From: Curtobacterium sp. 458
Lineage (GTDB): Bacteria > Actinomycetota > Actinomycetes > Actinomycetales > Microbacteriaceae
NCBI RefSeq assembly: GCF_030406605.1
Contig: NZ_CP129104.1
Location: 2,369,830 to 2,433,829, forward strand
Reading direction: 5' to 3'
Length of the DNA stretch: 64,000 nt
A model generated the notes under the pieces. It was not told the origin of the DNA and did not search any database. It saw only the letters and a list, made by a program, of their open reading frames with translations. Below, one piece after another: positions 63,992 to 64,000 of the stretch (position 1 is the first letter of the stretch; each line of letters starts with the position of its first letter). A program made the position numbers and the translations under genes.

Positions 63992-64000
63992 TGGACAAGA
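63991..64000 (+). CDS. leuD: Start of LeuD (partial, cut by window edge)
   Basis: Only the ATG and two further codons (M-D-K) are in the window. The position, overlapping the leuC stop, and the MDK start are typical of the 3-isopropylmalate dehydratase small subunit; identity rests on context. Confidence 0.75.

Overview
The window reads as one contiguous piece of a high-GC actinobacterial chromosome. The 16S and 23S rRNA sequence, the codon bias towards G/C in third positions, frequent GTG starts and GTGA/ATGA gene overlaps all point to Microbacteriaceae. Curtobacterium is my best guess from the 16S signature, but I could not check it against a database.

Layout. At 1-1389 a multi-pass membrane protein runs off the left edge on the minus strand. 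Next come the trehalose genes otsA-otsB and a branched-chain amino-acid block: ilvD, ilvB, ilvN, ilvC, then mtlD, two small membrane proteins, serA, leuB, ilvE and a fumarylacetoacetase-fold enzyme. A complete rRNA operon (16S-23S-5S, no spacer tRNA) fills 16.4-22.2 kb. gltX, a thioredoxin-reductase-like flavoprotein, tRNA-Gln(CTG) and about 0.75 kb of gene-less GC-rich repeats follow.

From 25.7 to 45.1 kb lies a large glycan locus. It begins with a single-module adenylation-carrier-thioesterase NRPS-like enzyme. A translationally coupled run follows: two GT2 glycosyltransferases, a 1227-residue membrane glycosyltransferase-like protein, a secreted PIG-L deacetylase with three discoidin-like domains, and a GH16 hydrolase. 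On the opposite strand are a GT14-like enzyme, a flippase and a GT4 enzyme. Two more GT2 genes converge on an array of 73-bp tandem repeats. I read this as surface polysaccharide synthesis, export and remodelling; the product is unknown.

From 45.3 to 50.3 kb is a LacI-controlled sugar ABC importer (binding lipoprotein, two permeases, small membrane protein, LacI repressor). A metallo-beta-lactamase-fold protein, two identical tRNA-Glu(CTC) genes and a standalone retron-clade reverse transcriptase follow. An iron-regulated hydroxamate siderophore operon (desA, desB, fused desC-desD) has a DtxR-type box overlapping its start. The right end has a RidA protein, an ATP-grasp protein, a crcB pair with a histidine phosphatase, a FUSC-type membrane protein, leuC and the first codons of leuD.

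Two patterns run through the window. Many genes carry a TAnnnT -10 box about 6-8 nt before the start codon and no ribosome-binding site, so they probably make leaderless mRNAs. ilvD and leuC, 58 kb apart, share a TTGGTATnCCAA palindrome in their promoters. The best candidates for undescribed biology are the reverse transcriptase beside the duplicated tRNA-Glu and the glycan locus with its NRPS-like enzyme and apparently inactive glycosyltransferase domain.
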